Below, one piece after another: positions 24,003 through 36,031 of a DNA stretch of 64,000 nucleotides. The notes beneath the pieces were generated by a model. That model was not told where the DNA came from, did not search any database, and saw nothing but the letters and a program-made list of their open reading frames with translations. The stretch lies in contig JAIWNI010000058.1 of assembly GCA_025331435.1 (NCBI GenBank), forward strand, positions 1 to 64,000, written 5' to 3'. How positions within the stretch are numbered: position 1 is the first letter of the stretch; each line of letters opens with the position of its first letter. This DNA is from Choanephora cucurbitarum (lineage: Eukaryota; Mucoromycota; Mucoromycetes; Mucorales; Choanephoraceae). Made by a program: the position numbers and the translations under genes.

Positions 24003-24090
24003 AGGGGGGGGGGGGAATCAACAGGATAAGAGGAGGGGGGGGGGAGGTAATACATTTACAGCCCAAGTAAATAGGGGAAAAGAGGGGGGG
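24003..24090 (+). other. G-tract cluster, possible G-quadruplex
   Basis: Four G runs: about 12 G near 24004, about 11 G near 24036, GGGG near 24073 and seven G near 24083. They lie between the CsbD-like gene (plus) and the 3' end of the RING gene (minus). In RING-gene transcripts the tract would be C-rich; in plus-strand read-through it would be G-rich. Confidence 0.6.
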
Positions 24091-24130
24091 AAAGGATTCT
24101 ATATACATGATAATAACAATAAATAGAGAT

Positions 24131-25230
24131 TTAAGCATAACCAGCTTCTAACAATAAAGGTGTAATTTCAGTTGTCGTTTGACTCGTCACATCTCGCTTA
24201 CAGATAGGGCACTTGAGAACACATTTTTTTTAGACTATGAGGCATAACATTCAATGGATTCACTTACCAATTTCTTTTGTGTAGTTAACCATGCGTCAAC
24301 GCACGATGCATGAAACTGATGTTGACAAGGCAACAATCTCAATTCATCTCCTACACCATATTCTTCTAGGCAAATGGCGCAACTGTCCCCTTCTTCTTCT
24401 TCTCCCTGTTCCACTTTCTGATCGCTCAACTTCTTTTCTTCTTCACTGAATATCTTACTGTTCAATTGAGAGACAAACAAGACGGGTGCTAATTCGCGTT
24501 GACGCAAGATACGCTGTCTCACTTTCCAGAAGATATAGATCATACAGATCATGATCATAGGCAAGATGATCAACAGGACAATCAAATCAATCCAAGGCCT
24601 ACAAAGTCAAGTTCAATCCCACTGAAACTCCTCTCTATTGCATGGGCTATCACTTACCATACTGGAGAAGATGTCTCATGAGAAATGACGCTGAGGATAG
24701 GAGTACCTACTAGTTTGGATAGGTTCAATAGTTTATGATATTCTTCTTTGGCAACAAAGACACTTGGAATCACAATATCAGATGCATCGCCTAAAACATA
24801 AACTAGGTAAGGGATTGCTACAAAAAAAAAAGACTAACTAAAATAGCTACCTGGAGTATACATAGTCACCCAGCCTGGTTGCTCAGGGTCACCCACGACC
24901 ACTGCAACAGCACCACTTTTCTGCATGTATCTCACTTTGGAAACAAATGAACAACTGCCTCGTCTGACCAATGCAATCCAGTCAGAACAAGGTGGTTGAA
25001 CAATTGTGCAGCCTGTAGGATCATCTGATGGCTCGACTGCAAATCCGATTTTCCCATTGTACGAAAGTGTCGGTCCAAATACAGCAGGTCTATCCTCTAA
25101 TGTCTCGTTGGCAATCTAATCTAGCATGAGCTATTTTGATTCAAGCAGTACAATGCCAACTTACTGCTATATAGACCATAGCATGAATCATAGGAAACAC
25201 CAATGATAGAATCAAGAACAATTTGATCAT
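24131..25230 (-). CDS. PA-TM-RING E3 ubiquitin ligase
   Basis: Single-span endomembrane RING-H2 ligase. The signal peptide is [18 protein letters not shown] protease-associated lumenal domain follows ([26 protein letters not shown], then [11 protein letters not shown]). The transmembrane segment is [20 protein letters not shown]. An acidic stretch precedes the [19 protein letters not shown], and CPIC after the last intron. To complete the finger, that intron must run from GTAAGT after QKKL to a CTCAAG acceptor, giving KKLCPICKRD; the earlier TCATAG acceptor meets a stop. The last residues include [10 protein letters not shown]. Relatives (RNF13/RNF167-like, yeast Tul1-type functions) ubiquitinate membrane cargo in endosomes and vacuoles. 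Confidence 0.88.
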
Positions 25231-26690
25231 TTTTTTTGGAAAAGTAAAAAAAAAAAAGAGAGAGAAGAAAGAATAAAAGAAAAAGGGGAGTGAAAATGGA
25301 CATATTTGTAAATTCAATGCTACCAATTTTAGTTTTTGAGTTTGTGTGGTACAAAGACAACCATAAGAATTGTGTGTGTGTGTGTGAATCAGGTTCTTGC
25401 AAGTACACTAATAGCCTATGATAGTTGACCTAATTGAATGTATAAGCCAACATAGAACATGATCATTGAGATAAGGCAAACCTCTTCTCTATGGCTTCAC
25501 TGTGCTCAAGAGAAAGAAAAGAGAAAACCCTGTTCTGAACTTGAATCACCTGCATCTGAAGGAAAAAAAAAAACCTTAAATTGCTTTGTTGTTCTACCGT
25601 TACTCTATCCCTTTGGAATACGTCACAACAAACAATGCAAGTATATCCTTCATTTCAAGAGTTGTATCAGGACATGATAGAAGAATAGCATACAATTCAC
25701 TTATAGAAGGAAAATAAGAAAGGTGAAAGGAAAGAGAAATGCGCCACTTTGTTATACAGCCTTTTTTTTTGTTGTAGTTGTTTTTAGCAAGACAATAAAA
25801 CCTATTTGGGCTATTTGTTGTGCGTATTTTTATCTTTGAATACAGTAAAAACTAGCTGACGCTAAGCCTTCAAACCCCATCTCTTTTTTAAAAAAAATCA
25901 CTATTGGTTCTTGAATGTTGTCATGATAGATCATGTATAGAATATTCGTATTTGAACAACTCAAAATAAAGATAGAGATGGAATTGGTTTAGAAAAAAAA
26001 ACCCCTTTTTGAGACTGAACTGCCATGGAAAGGAAGTTTTATATATATAAGGAAGATGGAGTGATGTGTTGTCATGGGATTTACATCCAGTTACCTGAAA
26101 CTGCTCCAGTTCATATTCAGTCGCCTATTTAATTGGGGGCTTTTCTGCATTAAAGAAAAAAGCATACGATATTCTGCGCATTGGTCCCTAAAAAGCATTG
26201 CTATTGAATTTAAAGTCTAATGGCTAGCAATTGTATGTCTTGACGGTAAATAACCTATAGATAAAAAAAACCAAATGGACTACATGAGGGACTGAGGTGT
26301 GGTATATGTATAACCAAATCAAGCTAGCAAAAAAAAAGATATAGGTTAGAAATGAACAGGTAGTCAAAGGATTCCATTTGACTTCTTCCCTTTTGCTTTT
26401 TTATGGAAACAGTAATGGCATCAAAGATAATGAAGCTATAGCCTGTTAAGCCTATACAGATGCAGAAACTACGAGCTAAGCAGAATATGAAAACGTGTTT
26501 TGTCTCTATGCGTGTTTCGGGTTAGGTGGTTCTGAAAACCCAAAAAAAAGTGTTTCGGTAAAGGATTAACTGCACTTATGGAATGAGACGCAAGCATTAA
26601 GATATATATTGGAAGGGAAAAAGAGAGATGAGACAGCAAAATTCATTTCGTTCTTTATTTCTACTTGATGAAATCTGTCGTCTGTTTAGA
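25231..26690. other. Intergenic, nothing recognised
   Basis: AT-rich DNA upstream of the RING gene. A short (TG)n patch lies near 25374-25386. No supported gene. Confidence 0.45.
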
Positions 26691-26857
26691 TACAATAGTC
26701 GTTAAGAACATATTCTTGAGAGATACACTCTTATATTGAGCATACTCTTAAATCAAATGGTATCTTAGCGCTTGAAGCGATTTTCAAGTTGAAGGAGTAC
26801 ATTCTTATATTAAGCATACTCTTAAATCAAACACTCTTAAATCGAGCGATTACTGTA
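26691..26857. mobile_element. MITE copy 1 (Tc1/mariner-type ends)
   Basis: A 167-nt element starting TACAATAGTCG and ending CGATTACTGTA, so the ends are inverted copies flanked by TA, the Tc1/mariner insertion signature. A near-identical copy lies at 36032-36204. Inside are two similar 30-nt blocks (ACACTCTTATATTGAGCATA at about 26726 and ACATTCTTATATTAAGCATA at about 26799). It has no coding capacity and was presumably moved in trans. Confidence 0.82.
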
Positions 26858-27351
26858 GTGAAGTATACCTTTACTTGATATTCAATCCAAATGAACGAAT
26901 GATTTTCCTCAGTGCCGTAGTGTTTAATTTCTATTGAATTTGGTGTTTCTTGTTTCCAATTCATTAAGAGAATATTGCCTTCTTTGTGTTTGGGCATCAA
27001 TAAGGGCAAGAAGTGATCAATTGATAGAGAGAATTGCATTAAAACTGTCTTGTCTATCATGTGTGTGTATATATTTTAGGGACCATAGAGTCAGAGTGAG
27101 AACTCAGAAGATTGTGTCATACTAGAACGACTTGCTTCATAAAAAGTGATTGGGATAGAAAGACGACTTTCTTTATAACAAACATTTAGCTTTATCAGAT
27201 CTTGTTAATCCTTATTTATCAAAAAAAATAGAGAGAGAGTGTGTGTGTTTAATATTTGGAAAGAAAGATAGGGTATCTATATAGAAACACACATACATAT
27301 ATATATTAAGAAAAGTTCACGATGCGAAAGAAAAAAGAAACGATAAGCTTT
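26858..27351. other. Spacer, nothing recognised
   Basis: AT-rich 3' flank of the single-span protein gene. Simple-repeat patches (GAGAGAGTGTGTGTG near 27232, TATATATATA near 27297) and no gene. Confidence 0.5.
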
Positions 27352-28353
27352 CTAAGGGGAATAAGGTGGTGGTGGTGGTGATGATGATGTAGTTTCTTTT
27401 TTATCAAGTAATTGTCGTTGTAGTTGATACTGTAGTTGCTGTTGTTGCATACTAGGTGTATAATTAGGGTGAAGTAACTGTTGAGCAGGAGGTGGTTCTG
27501 ACGCAGACTGATTCAAGAAATGAGGGTCATAATTGGGATGAAGCATGTTAGTCACCGTATGATGGTTTGAATGGACTGTGGTAGTAGAAGAAGCTCGAGT
27601 ATGTGTATTTCTTGTGTCTGAAGAAGCAGACGAGGTCGGGAGCTTGGCCTGTTCATTCTCCAGCTCATCTTCTGCCTGTCTCTTTCGATTCCTTCGACGT
27701 CTAAACAGATAGACACCCAGAAGAACCCCAAAAAAGAGCAAGATACCAATGATGGTCACCACAATATGAAGGGTATTAAAGACCGAATCTGAGTTGGTTG
27801 TTCGACTGCCCTGGCAGGTCTTTTGAGTGCATGTACCATACAGGCATTGATTGTCTGAATCACATACAGATCCTGATTGTAGTTTTCTGACACATACATT
27901 GGCTCGATCACAATAGAGGCCTGAATCACAGTTACCGTAATAGGCATCATAGCCTCGTAATGGCCAATCAATGGATGTCTGGCTTGAGTTGAGAGAGAGG
28001 TTAGCGCCATTTGGAAGAGAAGGTTGAGGTGCTTTTGTACATGTTTCTCCTAGTCCAGCTAGTTTTCCTTGGTAATCGGGTAACGACATGGCATCCTTCA
28101 AGATCCACCTTTAAAAAAAAAAGCGAAAAAGAAATAAAGAAAGGAAAAAAAGCGGAGTTTAGTCATTTAAATTAGTAAAAAAAAAAAAAAAGACTCACTT
28201 TGTGTCCTCTGTCGTTGGTTTACATTGTATTGAACTACTGGTGACTTGACAATGATGGTTACTTTGGATACAAGGAAATTGACACTCAATGATGACTTGA
28301 TTGGCTTGAATGACTGACAACAAAAATGGAAATAACAGTAATAAAATATTCAT
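27352..28353 (-). CDS. Single-span membrane protein, Cys-rich ectodomain, PPxY tail
   Basis: Two exons (28353 to about 28197, then from about 28110 to 27352) joined in frame as DTK-WILKDAMS. A signal peptide (MNILLLLFPFLLSVIQA) precedes a Cys-rich ectodomain with a Dickkopf-like spacing: GNCDSGLYCDRANVCVRK, CDSDNQCLYGTC, KTCQG. The transmembrane helix is LHIVVTIIGILLFFGVLLGVY, followed by RRRRNRKRQ as a stop-transfer signal. The cytosolic tail is Ser/Gln-rich, with a repeated LHPNYDP/LHPNYTP motif and a terminal PPPPPYSP that could bind WW-domain ubiquitin ligases (Rsp5 type). I do not recognise the family. A surface sensor or cargo adaptor is plausible. Confidence 0.75.
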
Positions 28354-28910
28354 TTTTCTATCATAGTAATCAATATAGTTGAATAGAAGAGAAGAAAGAA
28401 AATAAATAAAAAGTAATAGGAAACCCTAACTAAATAGACTAAAAGAAAAGAGAGTAGAAACTGAGGAAACCGAGGAAAATAGCTGTACTACCTTGGACCA
28501 AATTTTCTACCTCATCAGTGTTACAAACAGCCCTTGTTTTTCTTTCTTTCCTTTTGCATTGCTTCTCCTGTTGTCAAAATCAATCTAATAAATAAATTGA
28601 GAAATAGTTGCAACAGGAATTGCCATTGAAATGAGAAACTCAGTGTATTCTTTGTGTTGTTGATAATTAGCCGCTCACACTCTATTGGCTGTGCTTGAAT
28701 TCGCATTTATTTGAATACAACACATCTAAAGGTAAGGGATGTCGTGTACAATCGTTCTTGACCCTCTTGAAAGCATGTCAATGAGTGAAGAGGATTTCCA
28801 TTTTAGGAAACTCTTATGACAATGCATGTTTATGCTATGCAGCCCAAATATTTGTGTGTTCTGCTACTTTGAGATGACCTTCACTTTATTTATAAAAAAA
28901 AATCTACATG
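28354..28910. other. Spacer, nothing recognised
   Basis: Between the single-span protein start and the P450 3' end. No supported gene. Confidence 0.5.
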
Positions 28911-30691
28911 TCACTTTCTTCTTTCAAAATACACATGAACACCATAACGAGGTTTGGTGGTTAAGACAACCTTGGTATCAATCTGACTACCTTCTTTCAA
29001 TCGACAGACAAATTCATTCATCGTACAAGCAATCACCGTTCTTAATTCAAGTATAGCCAAATTCTTACCGATACAAGCATGAGGACCCATCGTGAACGGC
29101 AAATCAGGAAACTTGTATTGCGTCTCAGGTGTGATATGCGTCTCGCTCGGTCCCGACGACAAAGAGAGACTATCAAAGGCATGATCTTCCTCATCCGGTC
29201 GAAGCCATCGTGTGGGATCAAATTGGTCAGGATCAGGAAAGATAGCCGGATTCATCTGGATACCACGTACATTACACCAAACCTCAGCACCACCCGGCAC
29301 CACCACACCATCCACCACTGTATCTCGATTGACATGGACCGGAATGAAGACGACAGCAGGGTACTTGCGCAATGTCTCGCGATAGACAGCGGTCACTAGA
29401 GGCATACGTGCTAACTTGTCCGCCGTGATACTGTCGGCTGCTACAGGTGGGGGACCGAGGACTTGACGGACCTGTTCAAACAGGGCGTCTTGAAGGGTAC
29501 GGTTACGTGCCAGTTCAGAAAAAGTGAAGGCCAAAGTATGGGCGGTTGTGTCGTAGCCTGCAAAGGTCAAAGAGAGCAGGTCGTTGATCAGGTCGGTGCG
29601 ATTGTATTGGCCACTGGCATAGGCACAGGCAGCGACAGAGGGGTACGATCGGTCTTTGGCAGGGACCTGGTTGGCATCATAGTCGGCTTTCATGGTGTCG
29701 TAGTCTGCTAATGCGCCATCGAGGGCCTTTCCGATAAACATCTTGAGTTTGTCTCGAGAGGGTTTGAATGCTCTTTGAGCCCAATCGGTCTTGTTGATGC
29801 CAAAAGGTAACCATGCTTCAATCGATTGAAAGCCAAGACCTAGTTTTTCATGTTCATACTGTCGATTGTGATTTAATCATCAATTGCATAGCCGGTCTAT
29901 ATTCTTTTACCTTAAGATTGCGTCTTCCATTCACGATATCATAATCCAATGCTTCACGACCATAGAGGTAATAGTTAATGACGTCCATGGTGAGATCCAT
30001 AAAGATATCATCCAGTTCAATGCAGGTGCCCTTATCCGCTTGTTCACCAAACAGATCCATCAATCGTTGAGTACGACTGGCCACATAAGGTAAAAGCTTA
30101 GGAACCAATTGTTTAGGTTGAAAAGAGGGTAACAAGATGTGTCTTCGCCAACGCCATTCCTACGCATTGTTCTCAATTTTCTTTTTCTGTTATAGACATG
30201 AAGCTTCTTACCTTGCCCACTTGATTGTTAAGACTAGGTCCACCAAAGACAAGGTTCTGAATCAAGCGAATCAAGTTACCTCTTTGGACCTTAGGCACTT
30301 CCTCGCCCTTGACTCGAGCCTGACCATCGATCAGTACGTCCTTGATGCCCTTGAGGGTATTGACAAAGACCAGAGGAGTTCCAAAGATAGACCAGCAGAC
30401 GGCTACTGGAGACAGACGAGGATCTTGACCGATGCGGATCAAGAATTCAGAAATGTGATCTTTTTGGTCTGTCTTCTTGGGTGGTGGTACCAGTCCAAAG
30501 TATTGAACGAGTGGGTTGTTAGTGATAGCAATGGGAGCTGAAGCTAAGGGTGATCTATAGCGTTGATAACAATAGTTGCCGATGAAGCCCAAGAGAATGA
30601 CTGAGAGTACGGCTAACATAACAGGGAAAAAAAAAGTAAAGATCTGAATCAGGTCATGGTTATTTGAAGATTTATATATCTGTCTATCCAC
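28911..30691 (-). CDS. Cytochrome P450 monooxygenase
   Basis: Membrane-anchored class II P450. The N-terminal anchor is FFFPVMLAVLSVILLGFIG (residues about 20-38). The rest is the P450 fold: WRWRRHILLPSFQP (helix C, the WxxxR motif), the I-helix oxygen motif FAGYDTTAHT, the K-helix ETLR of ExxR, the meander PDQFDPTRW, and the heme loop PFTMGPHACIGKNLA with the Cys thiolate ligand. The heme loop has His where most P450s have Arg (FxxGxRxCxG), a variation also known in other P450s. Two introns, near 30230-30140 and 29915-29850. The long 3' exon (about 29050-29760) is visibly richer in G+C than its neighbours. Substrate cannot be told. Confidence 0.92.
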
Positions 30692-31136
30692 CTTATTAAA
30701 AAAAAGAAATAGGTTTGTCCTATAACTCTAAGTATTCAGAAAACAAGCCAATCAAAAGCAATGATATACAAAACAGAAGATAGAAGGGAAGTGGAATGAG
30801 AAGGGTTGTGATACTTTGATATCATAAATAGTAATTCAATCATTCTAGTACATTAAGGGAATATTCTCTTTCTCTATTTGGAGAAATAGATACAGCAATA
30901 GGTTGAACTAGGCTGTCTATGGTTTATTCAGTAGAATGGTACCTTTTTCTTTTTCTTTATTCTCCATCTTTTTTTTTTTTTTGGAAAATATCGAACAATT
31001 TCCAAATTTAGAATAAGCATGCTTTAGAGAACAAAGAAAAGGATTGTAAAGCGTAACATAATGGAACTTTTTAAGTGAAAATAAAAGTAAGTTTTCTTCT
31101 TTTTTTCTTCTTCTTTTCTATCTACTCATTCATTTA
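30692..31136. other. Divergent promoter region
   Basis: Spacer between the P450 gene (minus) and the secreted-protein gene (plus). Poly-T runs at 30951-30981 and a TC-rich stretch just before the next start. No gene seen. Confidence 0.5.
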
Positions 31137-31707
31137 ATGCACTTATTTTTGTATGGATGTGTGGTGTTGACTGTTGTATCCTGTTTCTCAATACAAGATG
31201 CTAGTGTCAGTAATTCAATCGAATCTTCCATAGTTGCACAAGATGGAAATATACCAGCTGCTGACATATTTCAGCCACAGGCAAATATAGAAAGTATGTA
31301 TATTCTCAATTGATACATCCCTGCTTACCTTATTATTCTAGCATTATCGGAGAATATCAGTAAGGTCAATAGGCCAATGTTTGAAGCCAATTCTTATGTC
31401 AAGTTACCAAATGGTAATTGGGCACCTTCCTGTAAACATGTCACTGAAGGTATTCACATATATCATGATATTGCAATTTACTAAATTGAACTCTTTAGGT
31501 ACATACTGTCTTAAGCCAGATGGAGAAAATGCAGTAAAGTAGTAGTGACATCAAAAAAAAAAAGAGAGAACATTATTACTGATCATTCGATGATGCCAGG
31601 CTATTGTTCAATGTTTAGGTGAAAATGTTGGGTTTCAATTTCAATGTGCCAATGGAATGAAATGTCATAGTGCAGGCCCTACTGATGTGGATTGCATAAA
31701 GGCATAA
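31137..31707 (+). CDS. Small secreted Cys-rich protein, function unknown
   Basis: Predicted small secreted protein from four short exons. Exon 1 starts at 31137 with a signal peptide (MHLFLYGCVVLTVVSC) and ends with a GTATGT donor after NIE. The next exon reads TLSENISK to SCKHVTE, then GTYCLKPDGENA, and the last, after a CCAG acceptor, is AIVQCLGENVGFQFQCANG, then MKCHSAGPTDVDCIKA and a stop. Phases agree at each junction. About six Cys lie in the mature C-terminal half. The Gly/Asn/Cys pattern is reminiscent of small carbohydrate-binding modules, but I cannot name a family. An effector-like or cell-wall role is a guess. Confidence 0.65.
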
Positions 31708-31824
31708 TAAATAAGTTTATTTCTGAGATAACTACATAATAACATACAACATCAGCATATATAAAAAAAAAGGTATATAAAGCGTATAAACAAGAACTAT
31801 GTACAAAATAAAGAAAGCAAAGAT

Positions 31825-32948
31825 TTAAATCATAAGGCCTTGATGAGCGGCCCAATTGGCTGCCATGTCACTTAAGAAGGCAGCAAAATCATCAGGAAGA
31901 TCACAGACAAGTATGTTTTGTAAGATTTCCTTCTTCTTTCTTGGCCATTGATAGTCAAAATCATTTTGGTCAATACTCAAGAGGGGATCGTAGTGTTCAA
32001 GTGTAAAGAGTTCATAGGTCAATGCTAAATCAGGCATGATCAGATCTTCATAGTCTTCTTCATTCCAAGGCTTAAAGACAACAGCCACCTGAGGCAGATA
32101 AGGGAAGAGACCATATTGAGGAACATGAGGTTCAATTGGCTTAGTTTGTTTCAGACAGGTTGATAAAAATAGAGTCTGACACCAAAGAGGTAATTTGCCT
32201 CGAATGACTAAATCGTGAGCACCACTGTAAGGATTGGTATAACGAGCACCCAATGTGTAACTGTAAGGTACAAACATATCGAAACAGGAATGCGTTAGGT
32301 TGCATTTGAAGAAGGAAGTATCAAACTGAAATGTATCGATGGGTGCTTCACCTAAAATGGAGAGGGATGAGTACAAAGAAAGAGTGTGACAGAATAATCT
32401 TTACCTTTTGTGTCATCGATAAAACCAAGAGCATCTTCAATAGCAGATAAGGTGGGTGATGGATGAGATACACTAGATTGCCATTTTTGATGAATAAAGA
32501 CACCTTTAGAAAGGCGCATCAGAGATACTTGATTTAAATCCAGTTTTCTGCAGTGTATCATACGCAACAAGAGATTTTCTGATCGATAGCGTCTGTAGGT
32601 CAATGGATCAGAAGATCGAAGCACATTGGGATCTGATAAATCATGTAATGCATTTGATTTTGTAGCCATCACTAATTCATCAGCAAGTACTGGATTTGAT
32701 TCGTGTGTCTTTCTGATGATATGTCTCTCGGGTGATTGATAGGAAACAGTAGATGAATTGAAGATCTGTTGTCTCATTTGAGATAGTACATAGTCCCAAT
32801 TTTCATTGGAGTCGAAATGACAAGTGATAGGCAAGTCAATAAGATAATCATTCATTTCCTCTTTTGGTTCTTCTTGTTTCTGGAAATCAGATTCAGGCTG
32901 TGAAAGAGGTGAAAAGAACATGGATTGTTGAAAATAGGCAGTGGCCAT
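31825..32948 (-). CDS. Hypothetical protein, unrecognised
   Basis: Two exons: 32948 to about 32405, then about 32352 to 31825, with an intron inside the region where the two ORFs overlap (FIDDTKG joining EAPIDTFQF). About 350-360 residues with no transmembrane segment or signal peptide. The N-terminal third is polar and likely disordered. The middle has LTYRRYRSENLLLRMIHCRK, and the C-terminal half is a well-ordered looking segment with aromatic and Pro/Tyr residues (FDMFVPYSYTLGARYTNPYS, HDLVIRGKLPLWCQTLF, then PWNEEDYEDLIMPDLAL). I do not recognise a family. It starts ATG just after a poly-T tract (minus orientation) and faces no obvious partner. Confidence 0.65.
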
Positions 32949-33392
32949 AATATATAAAAAAAGAAAGAAAAAAAAAGTAGATCGATGATTAATTTAATAT
33001 CAACTGTTGATATTTATAAAAAAATTTTCTTTTGAGTCAAAAAAATTTATCATCCGGTTCTAGCCACAAAGAACAAAAAGGAGTGTTTAGTTTGAAACGA
33101 CGCGTCATGTTCATTGTATTGCTGCGGAGACATGCTACAGAATATAGATTGCTTGATTTGATTGGCAGGGGGGAATTCGGCCGAATGATACTCAGAAATG
33201 AGGTTCAAAAGAACGTGAGCAAACAAGAGTCGGTCACATCGCCGAAATTCTAATTGGTGGGGATCAATGGATTGTGTTTGCTTACTCAGCTAAGGTATAC
33301 GTTGACATCTTTCTTAAAATGAATTTGTCATGCTTGGGGCCAAATGGTTTCAACTACCTTACTGAAACACCACTTGAATTATGGATATGCTT

Positions 33393-33395
<3 letters not shown>

Positions 33396-33465
<70 letters not shown>
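33396..33465. repeat. (CT)35 microsatellite
   Basis: Pure dinucleotide run of 70 nt. It makes a spurious Ser-Leu repeat ORF. A polypurine-polypyrimidine mirror sequence of this kind can form triplex DNA. Confidence 0.97.
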
Positions 33466-33469
<4 letters not shown>

Positions 33470-36031
33470 TATTATCAAGATATGTGATGGAAGGGGACAC
33501 TCCTTCATAATGAGATCTTCCATTTGAAATGAACCTTCAAACTCTTTTAAGACTTAAAGTTGTATCGGAGTTAGAATGGGATGATCACTTTTAAGTACAA
33601 TCTATGCCAAAAAAAAGAAGATAGAGTATTTTCTTTTTTTGCAGAATACGCTTGCGTGGATATAAATCTAAAAGGACTGTGCAACATAATCTGGTAAATG
33701 AATGATGAAAGATTTTGTGATCTGTCTGGATTATTAAGCAGATACAAACAAATAGGAGGCTTGAAGATCTCAATGTCTAGTCTTGATTTAAAAGGCCTTT
33801 ATTTAAGGAAATGGATCTTGAGATATACTTTTATGGCAGAGACAATAAAGTGGGGGGGCTATTTTTTGTCATTGCAACAAGAGTGATAACAGTTTGGCAA
33901 TGCAATGTCGAGCGTGTGTGTGTTCTCTGCCAACTGTTTATTCTCTTTAACCTAAACTCTTTTATCACTAAAGATCAAATCAGGTAGAAATGACTATGTG
34001 ACAATATCCCTTATCTCTAGTTTTGGTTTCCCTTTCAAGATCAATTCATAGGCTGCTATCAAAAGAAAGAGGGTAAACCATCTTGACAATTTACTCATTT
34101 GAAGCGTGTATCTACACACACACACACATCTCAAACAAACAAGGTGCCACAAAACGCCTCTGATTTGATCAATAAGATAACAAATGGAACTGATACAAAA
34201 GAATAAACTTTTTTTTTGGGGGCTGTGAACACGTAAGCAAAACAAACCTGCATTATATAAATCAACGCCTCAAAATTGAACAGTTACGTTTGTGAGACTA
34301 AATCAACTATGGGGGAAGTGATAAGACGGATGCCACAATCTAATCCATGTTGAAGACAAGTATTAATCCCCCACCTAAGAAAGAGACTTAATGGTTTATA
34401 ATCTGAATGATCAATATTTCGACAGGACAAATAGAGGGTTTGATCCACTGATTCTAATCCATCTTCTTAAATCACTGTTTGGAGAGTCAATTATACTGAT
34501 TTGAGTGTTTCATTAGGAGGGAATTTGAAAAAAAAAACCACATTGAAAAGATGATTGGTCTTTCTAAATAACAAGAGAGCTTCTATATTGATTGATCTGA
34601 CCACAATTGATCCAATAGTGGGTAAATACTTTTTTTTTCTTATAACTGCTAGTAAAGTAAGATCAAACGTAAATTGGGATTATTTTATTTGACCTTGTAA
34701 CATCTCAGGCTACCTGAACATAACAGCTTACTCTTTACGAAGATGGATAAGACTCAAGAAGGTTCTACAACCAATGCAATTTGTGTTTTAAAAAATAAAA
34801 GGGAAGAGTTGGCAAGAAGTACCCTATCTGAGCATGTACCAAAGGCATTTTTGATCGTTTTGTTACTATTAATAAATTATAGCTTAATCCTGAACTCTTC
34901 TTGTTGCGACAGGCTATCAGTGCTAATTATGATCTGTTACTGCTTTTTGTCTGTTCAGATAGTAGCTTATTTTCTTTTAAAAGATAAAGGTAAAGAACTT
35001 TCTCAATTAGTCAATTTTTAATTAGTCGAAATTGGATTCATTTATCAGTCATGATACACCTTTCATTTTCTTACCCTAACGCCGTAAAGAAGGGGGATGA
35101 GTATATAACCAGGTCTTGGAAAATACATGACACACCAGTTAAATCAAAGGAGAGGGAGAAGGGATACCTTTACTCTCTAGATTAGTTGGTGTCACAAACA
35201 TTAGTTGCCATTGCATTCATTTTAAATAGAAAGAAACCAATAATGAAACAAAGTGAGTGAACGGCCCGAATCAGTAAGTAAACTGGCCCATCCATTTTGC
35301 CGCCAAACGAAATACAATAAGGAACATTGTCTTTTTAGGTAACACATCTCTTTCTGTATTAGCCAGCATATTTAACTGACATTGTTGTGTAGATATAACC
35401 GTTTCCGAGTCCATGCGCACGGCCCGAGTTCTTTTTGAGTGCAACACTTTCTATCATGTTATCTTGTTCTACAGTAACATCACGTTTGGACAGAAGATGA
35501 ACTTCTTCTGAATTCAAATGCCGCGCATATGTGTGTGTTTCTGCTGGGTTTTCCAACTTGTGTTTTAGTGTATGTGGGGGGAGAGAGGAAAGATAGACCT
35601 TGTTACTGCATTGTCTTTTAAGATTAAAAGGCCATGATTCTTCCACTACAGACTTTATTTTTATGACAAAAGTCAACGTATGGTGGTTTAAAAAAAAGAG
35701 AGTGAGAGTAGGAAGGTTGATTCAATTATTAATTACATTGTTTCCAACATAATTGATATTCAAGTACTTACTTTATTTCAGTGCAAAGACTACCTTATAC
35801 AGTCAGGCTCAAGAAAGAAAAGAGACAACAGGTTTATGTCAGCTTGTGAGATGCACGACTTTTTAGAAGAGTAAGTACGCTGTTGGCATGCTTGAGATTA
35901 TTTGAAAGAAAACAAGATGTAACTCAATTCATACCTGAGCTTTCAAACAGGATCCATAGCATTGGTTGCTAATCAGATTTCTAGGACTTGAAGATCATTT
36001 TCATGACGACAGTGATCCATAATCTCTCAAA

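Noticed and set aside
33274..33510. ORF with a Ser-Leu repeat
   Set aside because: Translation of the (CT)35 microsatellite.
34743..35021. 92-aa ORF with two hydrophobic stretches
   Set aside because: No conserved motif, no splice partners and low-complexity composition. Could be real but cannot be supported.
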